From contig NZ_FXUG01000001.1 of assembly GCF_900182915.1 (NCBI RefSeq), positions 868,001 through 932,000 of the forward strand: 64,000 nucleotides of DNA, in the 5' to 3' direction. The position numbers and the translations under genes were made by a program. Origin of the DNA: Neorhodopirellula lusitana. GTDB taxonomy: Bacteria > Planctomycetota > Planctomycetia > Pirellulales > Pirellulaceae. This document shows, one piece after another, positions 28,402 to 37,650 of this stretch; the first letter of the stretch is position 1, and each line of letters starts with the position of its first letter. The notes under the pieces are model-generated. The model was not told the origin of the DNA. It did not search any database and worked only from the letters and a program-made list of their open reading frames with translations.

Positions 28402-28935
28402 ATGCCTGTCATCCAATGTCCCACGTGTAAGCGTTCGCTGAATCTAAAGCAAATGCCGACGGCCCCCCGGATTAAATGCCCAGGGTGCGCCAATCCGATC
28501 ACCGTGTCCGAAGCGATCGCTGGTGCGAAGTCGTCCGGTGGGAGTGCCAGACCGGCCCAGGCGAGTGGTCGTGGGCCGTTGACTCCGGAAGATGAAGGTT
28601 TCAATTTCGCGCAGATTCAGTTCCCGGCCGCCGGCCCCGCAGCGGTTTCGACGTTCCAAACGGGTCATCAATCGTTGGACGTTTACCAAGGTCCCATCCC
28701 CGGCGACCCGTTGGGGGATCAAATGGGTGGTGTGGAAGAGGAGGCGATTGATACCGGGGGACCTTCCCCGGGTTCATCCAAAGGGAAAGGAAAACTCAGC
28801 CGCACCGCGCTCGTTGCCATTTTGGGTGGGACGGCCACCTTACTAGTCGTGGCGATCGTCGTTGGAACCCTGATCGCTGGCGGGGGCGCCGTCGAAAAGG
28901 GCGGGAGCAATAGCGGGGCCCAGGTCTCCGAGTGA
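28402..28935 (+). CDS. Zinc-ribbon membrane protein
   Basis: The 177-residue protein begins with a zinc-ribbon/MJ0042-like motif: CPTCKRSL near residue 6 and CPGCANPI near residue 26 (two CxxC pairs). A flexible Pro/Gly/Ala-rich middle follows, and one C-terminal membrane helix at about residues 135-160 (ALVAILGGTATLLVVAIVVG). ATG 28402 is preferred because it places the zinc ribbon at the N terminus. The stop overlaps the next gene (GTGA at 28932), implying coupling with the symporter. Function unknown. Confidence 0.75.
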   Translation: MPVIQCPTCKRSLNLKQMPTAPRIKCPGCANPITVSEAIAGAKSSGGSARPAQASGRGPLTPEDEGFNFAQIQFPAAGPAAVSTFQTGHQSLDVYQGPIPGDPLGDQMGGVEEEAIDTGGPSPGSSKGKGKLSRTALVAILGGTATLLVVAIVVGTLIAGGGAVEKGGSNSGAQVSE

Positions 28936-30446
28936 TCGCTGCAATCTCGATCGCTTCCGCTTTGTTACTTGTCGGATTGGTGGTGCGCCAGTCGATGGGC
29001 TGGTTCGCGTCCGCTCGGATTCCCGTTTCGCTGATCGCCGGAGCGATCGGCTTATTGGTTTGGCAGACGTGTCAGTTTGCTTTTCCTAGCAACGACTGGG
29101 TGCAGTCTCTGGAAACGGGGCCGATTGCCTCGCTTCGGCAATGGCCCGGTTGGTTGATCGCGGTCGTGTTTGCAGGAATGTTGCTGGCCAAAACGAACAA
29201 CAACCAGCCATCCTCCTCGCACACTGAAAGCGGTGGCGGATTCAGCCCCGTCGCGCGAGAAGGGCTGATGGTGTGGATCATCGTGCTGGGTCAAACAACC
29301 GTCGGTCTGTGGGTGACGTGGCTGTTCATTCAACCTTGGTTTGAGCTTCCAAATTCGACGGCCATGTTGATCGAGACCGGGTTTGCGGGCGGTCATGGGA
29401 CTGCGGCAGCGATGGGCACGGTTCTGCAGAGTGATTCGATCGGGTTGGTCGAAGGTCTCGACCTTGGCATTTTGATGGCGACCGCGGGGCTGGTTTATGG
29501 GCTGATCGCTGGAATGGTTTGTATCCACATTGGAATCCGGGCCGGTTGGACGGCAAGAACGGAAACGTCCGTGGATTCAGAGCAAACGGGTCCTGTTCCT
29601 GGTGCAGCTAAAGGTGTTGGCAAAGCGGATGTGCCCAATCGAGGCACAACGCCGATGGGGGTCGCTCGCGTCAACGGGGACGCGATGGATCCGTTGTTGC
29701 TTCAGATCGTTTGGATCGCGTTGGCTTTTGGAATCGGTGTTGGTTTGCAGGCCGCCGTGGGTGGATTGGCGGGCGTGCTGGAAACTTGGGGGCCGTTCGC
29801 GACCGAGGCGGTATCGGATGATGCCAGCCGGGATGTGTTGCGAGGGCGGTTGAGCTTAACCAGCATTGTTGGTTCGTTCCCGCTCTTTATCTACACCTTG
29901 TTCGGTGGAGCCATCGTGCGCGCATTGGTGGTGCGTACCGCGGGGGCGCACTGGATTGATTCGGATTCGATCACTCGACTTTCCGGCACGAGCATGGACT
30001 TGCTTGTCGTCGCGGCCGTTTCAACTTTGAATCTCGAAGCTGTCGCATCGTTGTGGCTGGCGTTATTGATCTTGTTGATCGCAGGCATTGTTTGGTCAAC
30101 ATTTTGTCTGTTGGTGCTATCGCGAAAAATCTTGCCGCGTGAGCACTGGTTTGAATTGGGGCTGATCAATTTCGGGATGTCGACCGGCACGACCGCGACC
30201 GGGTTCGTGTTGTTGAGAGTCATCGATCCAGATTTACGAACGAAGGCTGCGGAGCACTATGCCTTAGCCGCGCCTCTATCGGCACCGTTCATCGGCGGCG
30301 GGATGTTGACGGTCGGTTTGCCACTGTTGTTGCTCGAACGGGTCCCCATCGCGGTGTCGGCGATAGGGATGACGGCGATCCAAGTCGTGCTGATCGGCCT
30401 GGCAATTCGCTGGAAGAACCGTGTCGATCACGAAGACCAGTCCTAG
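28932..30446 (+). CDS. Sodium/glutamate symporter-like (GltS family) transporter
   Basis: The 504-residue multi-pass protein has two inverted halves. The first contains ETGFAGGHGTAAAMG, matching the GltS-type glycine-rich re-entrant loop. The second contains FGMSTGTTATGFVLLRVIDP, the corresponding loop of the other half. GltS carries glutamate with Na+, but sequence outside the loops is divergent, so the substrate is uncertain. It starts at GTG 28932 within the stop of the zinc-ribbon gene. A polar insert at about residues 210-245 interrupts the central region. Confidence 0.82.
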   Translation: MIAAISIASALLLVGLVVRQSMGWFASARIPVSLIAGAIGLLVWQTCQFAFPSNDWVQSLETGPIASLRQWPGWLIAVVFAGMLLAKTNNNQPSSSHTESGGGFSPVAREGLMVWIIVLGQTTVGLWVTWLFIQPWFELPNSTAMLIETGFAGGHGTAAAMGTVLQSDSIGLVEGLDLGILMATAGLVYGLIAGMVCIHIGIRAGWTARTETSVDSEQTGPVPGAAKGVGKADVPNRGTTPMGVARVNGDAMDPLLLQIVWIALAFGIGVGLQAAVGGLAGVLETWGPFATEAVSDDASRDVLRGRLSLTSIVGSFPLFIYTLFGGAIVRALVVRTAGAHWIDSDSITRLSGTSMDLLVVAAVSTLNLEAVASLWLALLILLIAGIVWSTFCLLVLSRKILPREHWFELGLINFGMSTGTTATGFVLLRVIDPDLRTKAAEHYALAAPLSAPFIGGGMLTVGLPLLLLERVPIAVSAIGMTAIQVVLIGLAIRWKNRVDHEDQS

Positions 30447-30469
30447 AGCATTGGATACGTTTTAGACCG

Positions 30470-31963
30470 TTATTTCTGCTTGCCAGCAATGGCTTGTGCG
30501 GCGTAGCAGGTCAGCATGGCAAGCACGCCTGTTGGGTTGCCAAAAGTCGGTTCGGGCAACAGTGACGCGTCCACGATCCGCAGGTTTTCCAGGCCGCAAG
30601 CTCGGAAGTTCGCGTCGACGACCGTGCCGAGTGAACAGCTACCGCCGGGGTGATAGAGCGTTTGAGTGAAGCGGGCGATTGCGGCCTCCAGTTGCGAGTC
30701 GCTTTGTCGTTTGACGCCCGGAGTGGACTCTTTCAGGAGCCATCCGGATTGCTGCAGTGATTCAGCGAGTTGCCGGCCCCAACGAACCGCCTCAATCAGT
30801 TCGCCGACATCGTTTCGATCAGATAGGTAACCGGTATCGATTTGTAGTCGTTGAGCCGGGGTGTTCGTGTCAGCTTCAGACAAAGTCAATCGCCCGCGAG
30901 ATTGTGGCCGCGTCAGGCTAACGGCGAAGGTCATCGCGGGATCGCCCGCACGGGCCGGGTATCGGAGGTAGTCCGTTGGCGTGACATGCAGTTGAAAACG
31001 CATCGAGGGATCGAACCCACCGCATTCGGCGATGTTTGACGCAAGCGGACCCGTGCCACCATGCTGCCAGGCGGCGAGTTGGTTCATGTTGGGACGTCCC
31101 GGCAGGAAACCGCTTCCCGAATGACGGTAGATGATCGGCATGATCAGGTGATCGTGAAGGTTGGCACCGATTGCGGGATGTTGAATGCCACTTCGCATCA
31201 TTAGTTCGGGTGTGCCCAACGCTCCGGCGCAACTGACAACTTGGGTGTCTGCCGAAATGACTAGGTCCCGCACCAAGCGACCGCTTTGCAGTTGGATCGC
31301 CTCGACTTGGTTTTCGCGAATCGAAAGTTCGTTCACGTTCGCCTGAATGACGCGAACACGAGCGGTTGATTCGGGGCTGGTTTGGTCCAGATCATCCAGC
31401 AGCCTCGCTGTCGTCCAACGTCGACCGAACCGGTTGATTCGCTGGTAGGCGGCGAAGGTTCCGAGATTGGAATCGTGCTGGACACTGTCAAGGAAGTGTT
31501 GGGAAGACTCACTAACGAACCGAGGTGCCTCAGTTGGGATCAGTGTTTGAGATGTTTCTAACGCATTGTTGAGCGAGCTTCGGTCCAAGCCCGCGTCGGC
31601 GAGTGTTTGTAGATCGGACGAATGAGGCGGTAACCAGATCATCGCATTGATGCGACCGCTGCCGCCTAGCCCACGTCCACGTGGCCAGGTGATTTGGCGG
31701 CCGGATAATGCGTCGTTGGGCAGTGTCGAAAATGCGTAGTCGTCCGACGAGCCGAGCAGGTGCAGCCACCGCGCTGGTCGATCGCGGTCGGATTGGTTTT
31801 CGGCCTGTTCGCCGCCCGCTTCGATGATCCAAACGGGTTGATTGGATCGCGTGGCAAGCTGGTGTGCGAGCAGGCATCCGCAAACGCCTCCACCGATGAT
31901 GACGTGCCCGGGCAGAGCAGTCGGCGCGTCTTGTAGCGAAATATTCCGCTGAGCGAACGTCAT
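30470..31963 (-). CDS. GMC-family FAD-dependent oxidoreductase
   Basis: The 497-residue flavoenzyme has the N-terminal Rossmann motif IIGGGVCGCLLAHQLA and an acidic residue in WIIEAGGE. The GMC signature TWPRGRGLGGSGRINAMIW lies near residue 95. The C-terminal segment has YHPGGSCSLGTVVD and the IVDASLLPEPTFGNPTG finger, with His in the catalytic position. Members oxidise alcohols such as choline, glucose or aryl alcohols; the substrate cannot be assigned. It lies 28 bp after the metallo-beta-lactamase-fold gene on the same strand. Confidence 0.88.
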   Translation of the reverse strand: MTFAQRNISLQDAPTALPGHVIIGGGVCGCLLAHQLATRSNQPVWIIEAGGEQAENQSDRDRPARWLHLLGSSDDYAFSTLPNDALSGRQITWPRGRGLGGSGRINAMIWLPPHSSDLQTLADAGLDRSSLNNALETSQTLIPTEAPRFVSESSQHFLDSVQHDSNLGTFAAYQRINRFGRRWTTARLLDDLDQTSPESTARVRVIQANVNELSIRENQVEAIQLQSGRLVRDLVISADTQVVSCAGALGTPELMMRSGIQHPAIGANLHDHLIMPIIYRHSGSGFLPGRPNMNQLAAWQHGGTGPLASNIAECGGFDPSMRFQLHVTPTDYLRYPARAGDPAMTFAVSLTRPQSRGRLTLSEADTNTPAQRLQIDTGYLSDRNDVGELIEAVRWGRQLAESLQQSGWLLKESTPGVKRQSDSQLEAAIARFTQTLYHPGGSCSLGTVVDANFRACGLENLRIVDASLLPEPTFGNPTGVLAMLTCYAAQAIAGKQK

Positions 31964-31991
31964 GGGATCAGCTTGTGATTTCAGGACTTGA

Positions 31992-32795
31992 CTAGGACTT
32001 GGGTGGCGTCAAACCATCCGGCAGAATCCCTTGGGCGACTTCGTCATCCCACTCGTCCATCAAAGGCCAGTCTTCAGCGAGGGTGCCGAAGTCCGCCATG
32101 TGCAGGTAGCCTTCCACGCGACCAATTACGCGGTCGAGCATCGATTTGTCTTTGGCGAAGATGGGGCCGTGACTGGGGGCAAGCCACTTCACGTCACTAT
32201 CGCGAATTCGGGTGAGTGACTTGATGAACGCCTTAATGTCGCTGCCGTGGTGGGCATCGATCGCGCCGATGCAACCATCGCGATAGAGGTTGTCACCGGA
32301 CAATAAAACGTCGCCGATGCGAAACGCAAGTTGGCTGTCCGTGTGCCCGGGGGTGTGCCAGACTTCGATTTCCAGATTACCGACTTTGATGATGTCACCA
32401 TCGTTAACCTGATGTTCAATCTCGACCGGTGGCATGTCGAGTTTCAGGTTCTGGGCTTCGATCTCGGCGAGTGTCTTCAGCGTGTCGCCGGTGCGTAGCG
32501 GTTCGACTGCGTTGGGGTGCGCCGTGACGGTTGTTTTCAGTGCTTGTTTGGCCTTGGCGAGACCTTGGATATGGTCGACGTCGGCATGTGTCGCGATCAG
32601 CGTTTTACAGCGGGCCAGTGGGAAGTCGAGTTCCCGGATGATGTTGATGTAATCATCGACGGTTTCTTCATAGCCAACATCGATCAGCACCCACTCGTCT
32701 TGGTCGTAGACCAGGTACAGGTTGCACCCCAAGACTTCACCGGCTTGGAAATTGAGTTCGATAATGCCAGGGAAAATTGGCTTGCGAGTGATCAT
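31992..32795 (-). CDS. Metallo-beta-lactamase-fold hydrolase
   Basis: The 267-residue protein has the metal-binding motif THADVDH (His70, Asp72, Asp74, His75), where the usual second His is Asp, a variant seen in part of the superfamily. It also has TPGHTDSQLAF, GDNLYRDG and APSHGPIF, supplying the remaining ligands. It is likely a cytosolic binuclear Zn or Fe hydrolase resembling glyoxalase II-like thioesterases; the substrate is unknown. It sits 90 bp downstream of mqnC on the same strand. Confidence 0.85.
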   Translation of the reverse strand: MITRKPIFPGIIELNFQAGEVLGCNLYLVYDQDEWVLIDVGYEETVDDYINIIRELDFPLARCKTLIATHADVDHIQGLAKAKQALKTTVTAHPNAVEPLRTGDTLKTLAEIEAQNLKLDMPPVEIEHQVNDGDIIKVGNLEIEVWHTPGHTDSQLAFRIGDVLLSGDNLYRDGCIGAIDAHHGSDIKAFIKSLTRIRDSDVKWLAPSHGPIFAKDKSMLDRVIGRVEGYLHMADFGTLAEDWPLMDEWDDEVAQGILPDGLTPPKS

Positions 32796-32885
32796 AACCG
32801 TGTCGAGCTGTGGTGAACAAAGGAACCAGAAAGAGGCGGAGTATAGGCCGGGCGGGGAGATTTCGTCAGTCCGCCAAGCGTACGA

Positions 32886-34043
32886 CTACAAAGTGACCAA
32901 ATCTGGGGTTGAGACCAATTCGCGAGCGCTGAGGTCCGCGTTGGCAAGGATTGCTTTTTGTTCGAGTTGATCGCCGACCAAGTTATAGAACACGTCACGC
33001 TGTCGCGCCTCGAACCCGAATTCCTCGATCGCCTCTCGGATTTGCTTGAGCGATAAGTAGTGAACCGTACCCGCTTCGGCGACCACGTTTTCTTCAATCA
33101 TCAAACTGCCCATGTCGTTGGCGCCAAACATCAGTGCCATCTGGCCAATCTTCAAACCTTGAGTCACCCAGCTGCTTTGCAAGTTCGGGATGTTGTCCAG
33201 ATACAGTCGCGAGACCGCGAGCATCTTCAGGTACTCGAACGAGCCCGTCTTGGGCACGTCGCTCATGTCGGTGTTTTCAGGCTGGAATGTCCAGCAGATA
33301 AACGCCGTGAAGCCGTTCGTTTCGTCTTGCACTTCACGCAGTCGGCGGAGGTGCTCAACTCGCTCGTCAAGTGTCTCAACGTGTCCAAACATCATCGTCG
33401 CGGAACTGACGCCACCGAGTTCATGCCAGGCTTTCATCACGCCCAACCAATCGTCCGTCATCACTTTGCCGCGAGTGATCTCGTTTCGCACTCGGTCGGT
33501 CAAAATTTCAGCACCGCCGCCTGGCACGCTTCCCAGACCCGCGTTCTTCAGTCGCGTGAGAACTTCCTTAATCGGAAGGTTGTTCATCTTGGTGAAGTGA
33601 TGCAGTTCTGGTGGCGAAAAACCGTGAATATTGACTTCAGGGAACTTCGCTTTGATGTCCCCCAACATCTCTTCGTACCAATCCAGCTTGTACTTGGGGT
33701 GCAGACCGCCCTGTAACAAAATCTGGTTCCCACCGAGGCCCACGGTTTCCTCGATTTTCTTCAGCAACACTTCGCGTGGCAGGACGTAGCCTTCATCGCT
33801 TTTGGGACCACGGTAAAACGCACAAAAGTCACACACCGCGGTGCAGACGTTGGTGTAGTTGATGTTCCGATCGATGTTATAGGTTCGATACGGCTCGGGG
33901 TGCATGCGGCGAGAAACCTGATCGGCCGCGGACCCAATTGCGGCCAGGTCATGGCTTTTCAATAAGGTTAGCGCGTCGTCATCACTCAGACGCTCGCCGT
34001 CGATGGTGCGGTCCAATATCTCGCGAACTTCTGTAGCAGTCAT
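32886..34043 (-). CDS. mqnC: Cyclic dehypoxanthinyl futalosine synthase (radical SAM)
   Basis: The 385-residue radical SAM enzyme has the cluster-binding motif at Cys67, Cys71 and Cys74 (NVCTAVCDFCAFYR) and the GLGSVPGGGAEIL and CWTFQPENT motifs of the MqnC/MqnE/CofH group. The FCAFYR version and the coupling to MqnA favour MqnC, which cyclises dehypoxanthine futalosine in the futalosine route to menaquinone. MqnE is the main alternative. Its start overlaps the upstream mqnA stop (ATGA at 34040-34043). Confidence 0.85.
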   Translation of the reverse strand: MTATEVREILDRTIDGERLSDDDALTLLKSHDLAAIGSAADQVSRRMHPEPYRTYNIDRNINYTNVCTAVCDFCAFYRGPKSDEGYVLPREVLLKKIEETVGLGGNQILLQGGLHPKYKLDWYEEMLGDIKAKFPEVNIHGFSPPELHHFTKMNNLPIKEVLTRLKNAGLGSVPGGGAEILTDRVRNEITRGKVMTDDWLGVMKAWHELGGVSSATMMFGHVETLDERVEHLRRLREVQDETNGFTAFICWTFQPENTDMSDVPKTGSFEYLKMLAVSRLYLDNIPNLQSSWVTQGLKIGQMALMFGANDMGSLMIEENVVAEAGTVHYLSLKQIREAIEEFGFEARQRDVFYNLVGDQLEQKAILANADLSARELVSTPDLVTL

Positions 34044-34879
34044 GAGGGGCGTTGTGTTGGGAGAGAGGAGGGTTGATTTTCAGTTATGTTGGGTTTCGGT
34101 GGCGCGATTAGGCCAATCGCGTTCGCTTTTTCGCGGAAGGAATCCAAGCCGGCAAGCTCGCCGGTACCCAGGTGGAAGTGCAGGTTTTCAGCAAAGTATC
34201 GGTGTAAATCTTCGTTCGTCAAACCTTGTGCCGCTGCTTCCCGCTGGGCGATGGTTTCGAAACATTGCACGCCTTCGTCTCGGCTTTCGTTGAGGACCTT
34301 TTCAATGCGTGATGCGGTGTCGGGATTAGCGAGGCATTCACGACGGGCAACCCACATCGCAAAGACAAACGGCAACTCGGTCCAGCGGCACCAGCGATCG
34401 CCCAAATCCCAAATCTCACGATAGGTTTCGCGGGGCGGGTGCATTGCCCGGTCGCCGATCATCAGTAAGGCGTCGGCCTCGATTTCATCGGCTTCGGCAC
34501 CGATCGGAAATGGCACCAGTTGTGGGCGAATGCCGTGCATTTCCGACAACAGCACCTGCGACATCGCGGCACTGGTGCGACTGCCCTCGTCCAATGCAAG
34601 TGTCTTGACCTCTGCCATCGGCACTCGGCTGAGCACACGGACGCTCCAGACCGGGCCGCGGCAGGCGATCGCGGCGGTCGACACGATTTGATAGTTGGCT
34701 TGGTTGCGGAAGTACTCAACGCTGGGAATCAACGCCACATCCAATTCACCGCTGGCCAGGTCTCCGGCTAGCCGAGATGGCAGGTCCAATCGCAACGTCC
34801 CCCAGCCCTCGAGATGACCGGCCAGGGTCTCGATCAGCGGTTTGGTGTTTAGGTAGGAAACGGCTCCAAAACGAAGCAT
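34040..34879 (-). CDS. mqnA: Chorismate dehydratase
   Basis: The 279-residue protein belongs to the periplasmic-binding-like MqnA/MqnD fold. The opening FGAVSYLNTKPLIETL, the SGELDVALIPSVEYF segment and a late Arg/Asp-rich helix match MqnA, which dehydrates chorismate as the first step of futalosine-dependent menaquinone synthesis. The gene overlaps mqnC by four bases, which supports the pathway assignment. mqnB and mqnD are not in the window. Confidence 0.87.
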   Translation of the reverse strand: MLRFGAVSYLNTKPLIETLAGHLEGWGTLRLDLPSRLAGDLASGELDVALIPSVEYFRNQANYQIVSTAAIACRGPVWSVRVLSRVPMAEVKTLALDEGSRTSAAMSQVLLSEMHGIRPQLVPFPIGAEADEIEADALLMIGDRAMHPPRETYREIWDLGDRWCRWTELPFVFAMWVARRECLANPDTASRIEKVLNESRDEGVQCFETIAQREAAAQGLTNEDLHRYFAENLHFHLGTGELAGLDSFREKANAIGLIAPPKPNITENQPSSLPTQRPS

Positions 34880-34897
34880 GAGATTTCAGCAAAAGGG

Positions 34898-34945
34898 AGC
34901 GAAGTGAAAACCGACAGTGATGAAGTGAAAACCGGCAGTGGTGAT
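34898..34945. repeat. Two-copy 21-bp tandem repeat upstream of mqnA
   Basis: Two copies of a unit like GAAGTGAAAACCGACAGTGAT, about 20 bp upstream of the mqnA start, so it lies in the likely 5' leader or promoter. Confidence 0.7.
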
Positions 34946-35113
34946 GTCGCACGATCGATGGCGGTTGAACGTGCTCTGTTTCAGGCAGGTGACGGCCTAG
35001 GACAGAGTATCGGCGAGTAAACCGTTCTTGCCAGCACGCAACAACCCGAGATCGGAATGTCGCGACTCCACGGCCCTGTAATTCAGTGGCCCCGGATCGA
35101 GGGCTTCCCTGAT

Positions 35114-35902
35114 TCAATAGGTTGAGTTGGCTCGATTCGATTCGTTGGCCAATCTTCGCCAGGCTCGGGTGTCGTTGGGGCCGGCAAACTGAACCAGGAT
35201 GGCACCGGGGGCAGCGTGTTCGGCAAACACGGACTCGTGGAACTCATCTTCGCCCGGCCAGGGGTAGCTGTACACCACGGCAAAATCGTCTAAATCCAGT
35301 CCAATCGACCGATACGCAGGTGGGACGTCATGTCCCAAGCTGGGCAGGGTTGGATCGTCGGCCAAATCATCGGCCCCGGAGGGCAAGAAATTGCCGCGAA
35401 ATAGTTCGGGAGGGGCACTCTGGCCTACTGGCGATTGACTCGTGGGTGTTCCGCTGGGGTTCCCGCCACTGGGATTCCCGCCACTGGGATTCCCGCCGCT
35501 GGGGTTCCCGCCGCTGGCGGATTCGGTGCCCGTGTCAGTGGCGGTTTGTCGCAGCGGTTGCCACCAATCCGAAATTGTTTTTCGGCCTTGTTCGATCAGC
35601 GTGGCTTCGGATTCGATCCCAATGGCATCGAATCCGAGCATGTCGGCGATCACGGTCACGGTGGCGAAACCGCAGCCCCATTCGACGAAACGATTGCCGA
35701 TCAGTAGTTGGCTTTCCCGGATCCAGTCCAGGGTTTGATAGACCAGTTCATAGTCCGCGGCCACAAATTGCTCGACCTGGGGGACGTCCCAGCGGTCCTG
35801 GAACGTTTCGATTCGTTGGTGCAGATCGTGAATCATGCCACGAAGAGAATCGGGGACCGGGCGATCGTTCAGCCGACCGGGGAGTTCAATTCGCTGCAGC
35901 AT
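35114..35902 (-). CDS. Class I SAM-dependent methyltransferase-like protein
   Basis: The 262-residue protein has a Rossmann-type SAM-binding motif FVEWGCGFATVTVIADMLG, with an acidic residue at the end of strand 2 (IGIESE) and a late PWPGEDEF segment. The centre holds four tandem copies of SGGNP, encoded by a 15-bp DNA repeat at about 35451-35519 that splits the fold after strand 2 and is likely a flexible linker. The substrate is unknown. ATG 35902 is preferred; a GTG at 35935 is in frame. The gene follows the sugar transferase on the same strand with a 67-bp gap. Confidence 0.7.
   Translation of the reverse strand: MLQRIELPGRLNDRPVPDSLRGMIHDLHQRIETFQDRWDVPQVEQFVAADYELVYQTLDWIRESQLLIGNRFVEWGCGFATVTVIADMLGFDAIGIESEATLIEQGRKTISDWWQPLRQTATDTGTESASGGNPSGGNPSGGNPSGGNPSGTPTSQSPVGQSAPPELFRGNFLPSGADDLADDPTLPSLGHDVPPAYRSIGLDLDDFAVVYSYPWPGEDEFHESVFAEHAAPGAILVQFAGPNDTRAWRRLANESNRANSTY
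35451..35519. repeat. In-frame 15-bp tandem repeat inside methyltransferase gene
   Basis: About four and a half near-identical copies of a unit like GGGATTCCCGCCACT. The period is a multiple of three and encodes SGGNP repeats on the minus strand. No spacers, so it is not a CRISPR. Confidence 0.9.
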
Positions 35903-35968
35903 TTTCAATTGAAAAAGAAGGGGCTCGACGCCCACAATCGCGTTTCGATGCGATTGGACGTTTTGATG

Positions 35969-37468
35969 TTAATACGCCTCGGGCTGTTTCCAGACCACGA
36001 ATAGAGTTCGCACCAAGATTCGTAGGTCCAGAGCCAATGACCAAGTTCGGATGTATTGGTGATCAAACTCGACGCGTTTTTGCATCTTATCGAGCGTTTC
36101 GGTTTCACCCCGACATCCACTGACCTGGGCCAAACCGGTGATCCCTGGCTTGACCTTGTGACGCATCATATAGCCGCGGATCAAACCACGATACTGTTCG
36201 TTGTGGGCACTCGCATGCGGTCGCGGACCGACCAGGCTCATCGAGCCCTCGATCACGTTGAACAATTGTGGCAATTCATCCAAGCTTGTCTTTCGCAGGA
36301 TACTGCCGACTCGGGTGATCCGAGGATCGTTTTGAGTGGCTTGTTTGACGACCGGGCCATCATCACAAGCTCGCATCGATCGGAATTTCCAAACTCGGAT
36401 CTCTTGACCATCCAGACCGTATCGTCGCTGTCGAAAGAACACGGGGCCCGGCGAACTGAGTTTGACGGCGATGGCGATCAAAGCCATTGGAATCGAAATC
36501 GCAATCAGTCCAGTGATCGCAATGGCTAGGTCGGCAATCCGCTTGGCGGTGCCGTCGATACCAAAGAGTGGGTTTTCGAAAACACTGACGGCCGGGAGAC
36601 CACCGACTTGGGTCCAACGTGAGTGCAGCAGTTCAAAGACAAAGAAGTCTGGCACGATGTAAACCGATGCGGTCGTGTCGCTGAGTTCGTCGAGCAAGCT
36701 ACGGATTCGTTTCTCCGCTCGCATCGGTAAGGTCACCAACACGGTTCCCACTTCACCGGCACGTGCTGCCGCGGTCAGTTCTTGGAGTGTGCCTTGGAGC
36801 TGGGGCGTTGATTCGTCATCCGCGCTCTCGGGGACGTCGACATGCAATTCCGCGTTCTCTTCTTTGGACAGCTCGGCTTGCAATCGACTGATGCTGCGGT
36901 CGTCATAGAAGCCGGCGAAGCTGAAACCAAGTGAAGGTTCGTTTTCGATATTCAGACGCGTGCGTTGGCCGAGTGGATTCCAGCCTGCGATCGCAACCTT
37001 GCGAGTGCCGATGCCGCGGCGTAGCAAACCAACTTGAACGATTCGCAAACACATCCGCGTCAAACCAATCAACGCAGGGCTCATCGCGACCCAGGCGAAC
37101 ATCACGCTGCGAGAGAACATTTCGCCGTAGCGTGTAGCGAATGCAACGAGTGCGAGTACCAACACGGTCAACGTCCATGTGCTGATCAGGCTGACGATTT
37201 CATTGTCAACGCCATGCCGCCGATCGCGACCTTGTAGTCCGGTCAGTTGTGAGCTGAGGGAGAAAACGATGACGGCGATCAGCCCCATCGCCCAGGCAGC
37301 CTCATCGACATGGCCGCGTGCAAATAGCTTGACCGTGACGAGGGACGCCATGATCGACGCACCGTCCAAACAGGGTTGGACGAAGTCGTACCAATGTCGA
37401 TCTCCAAAGATCGAGGCAGGTTGATTGGCGCGATTGAAGTTGGATGTACCGGGTGTGGACGACGACAT
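35969..37468 (-). CDS. Polyprenyl-phosphate sugar transferase (WbaP/WcaJ-like)
   Basis: The 499-residue membrane protein starts the assembly of exopolysaccharide or O-antigen by moving a sugar-1-phosphate to undecaprenyl phosphate. It has four N-terminal membrane helices (about residues 30-145), a cytosolic CoA-binding-like domain, a fifth membrane segment near residue 300, and the catalytic bacterial sugar transferase domain with [31 protein letters not shown] and [12 protein letters not shown]. No glycosyltransferase or polymerase cluster surrounds it, so the pathway is split across the genome. Confidence 0.92.
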   Translation of the reverse strand: MSSSTPGTSNFNRANQPASIFGDRHWYDFVQPCLDGASIMASLVTVKLFARGHVDEAAWAMGLIAVIVFSLSSQLTGLQGRDRRHGVDNEIVSLISTWTLTVLVLALVAFATRYGEMFSRSVMFAWVAMSPALIGLTRMCLRIVQVGLLRRGIGTRKVAIAGWNPLGQRTRLNIENEPSLGFSFAGFYDDRSISRLQAELSKEENAELHVDVPESADDESTPQLQGTLQELTAAARAGEVGTVLVTLPMRAEKRIRSLLDELSDTTASVYIVPDFFVFELLHSRWTQVGGLPAVSVFENPLFGIDGTAKRIADLAIAITGLIAISIPMALIAIAVKLSSPGPVFFRQRRYGLDGQEIRVWKFRSMRACDDGPVVKQATQNDPRITRVGSILRKTSLDELPQLFNVIEGSMSLVGPRPHASAHNEQYRGLIRGYMMRHKVKPGITGLAQVSGCRGETETLDKMQKRVEFDHQYIRTWSLALDLRILVRTLFVVWKQPEAY

Positions 37469-37650
37469 CAGCGTTGGAATGCGAGATAGAAAGAGGTGGA
37501 TATATGTCCAACCCTAGGTCGCAATCTGCCACGGCGTGCTCCGCAGTTGCTTTATTTCCGGTGTGCCCTGATAGGACATTGGTGCCCTGATGAGGCCGCC
37601 TTTGACGCGTTTTCTAAGCAGCGTTCGCAATTGCGTTGGCTCGCGATGCG

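Noticed and set aside
35451-35519. CRISPR-like direct repeats
   Set aside because: Units are contiguous, in frame and have no spacers; they encode SGGNP repeats.
35122-36123. 333-codon plus-strand frame
   Set aside because: Antisense to the methyltransferase and the end of the sugar transferase; Arg/Pro/Gly-rich, no family features.
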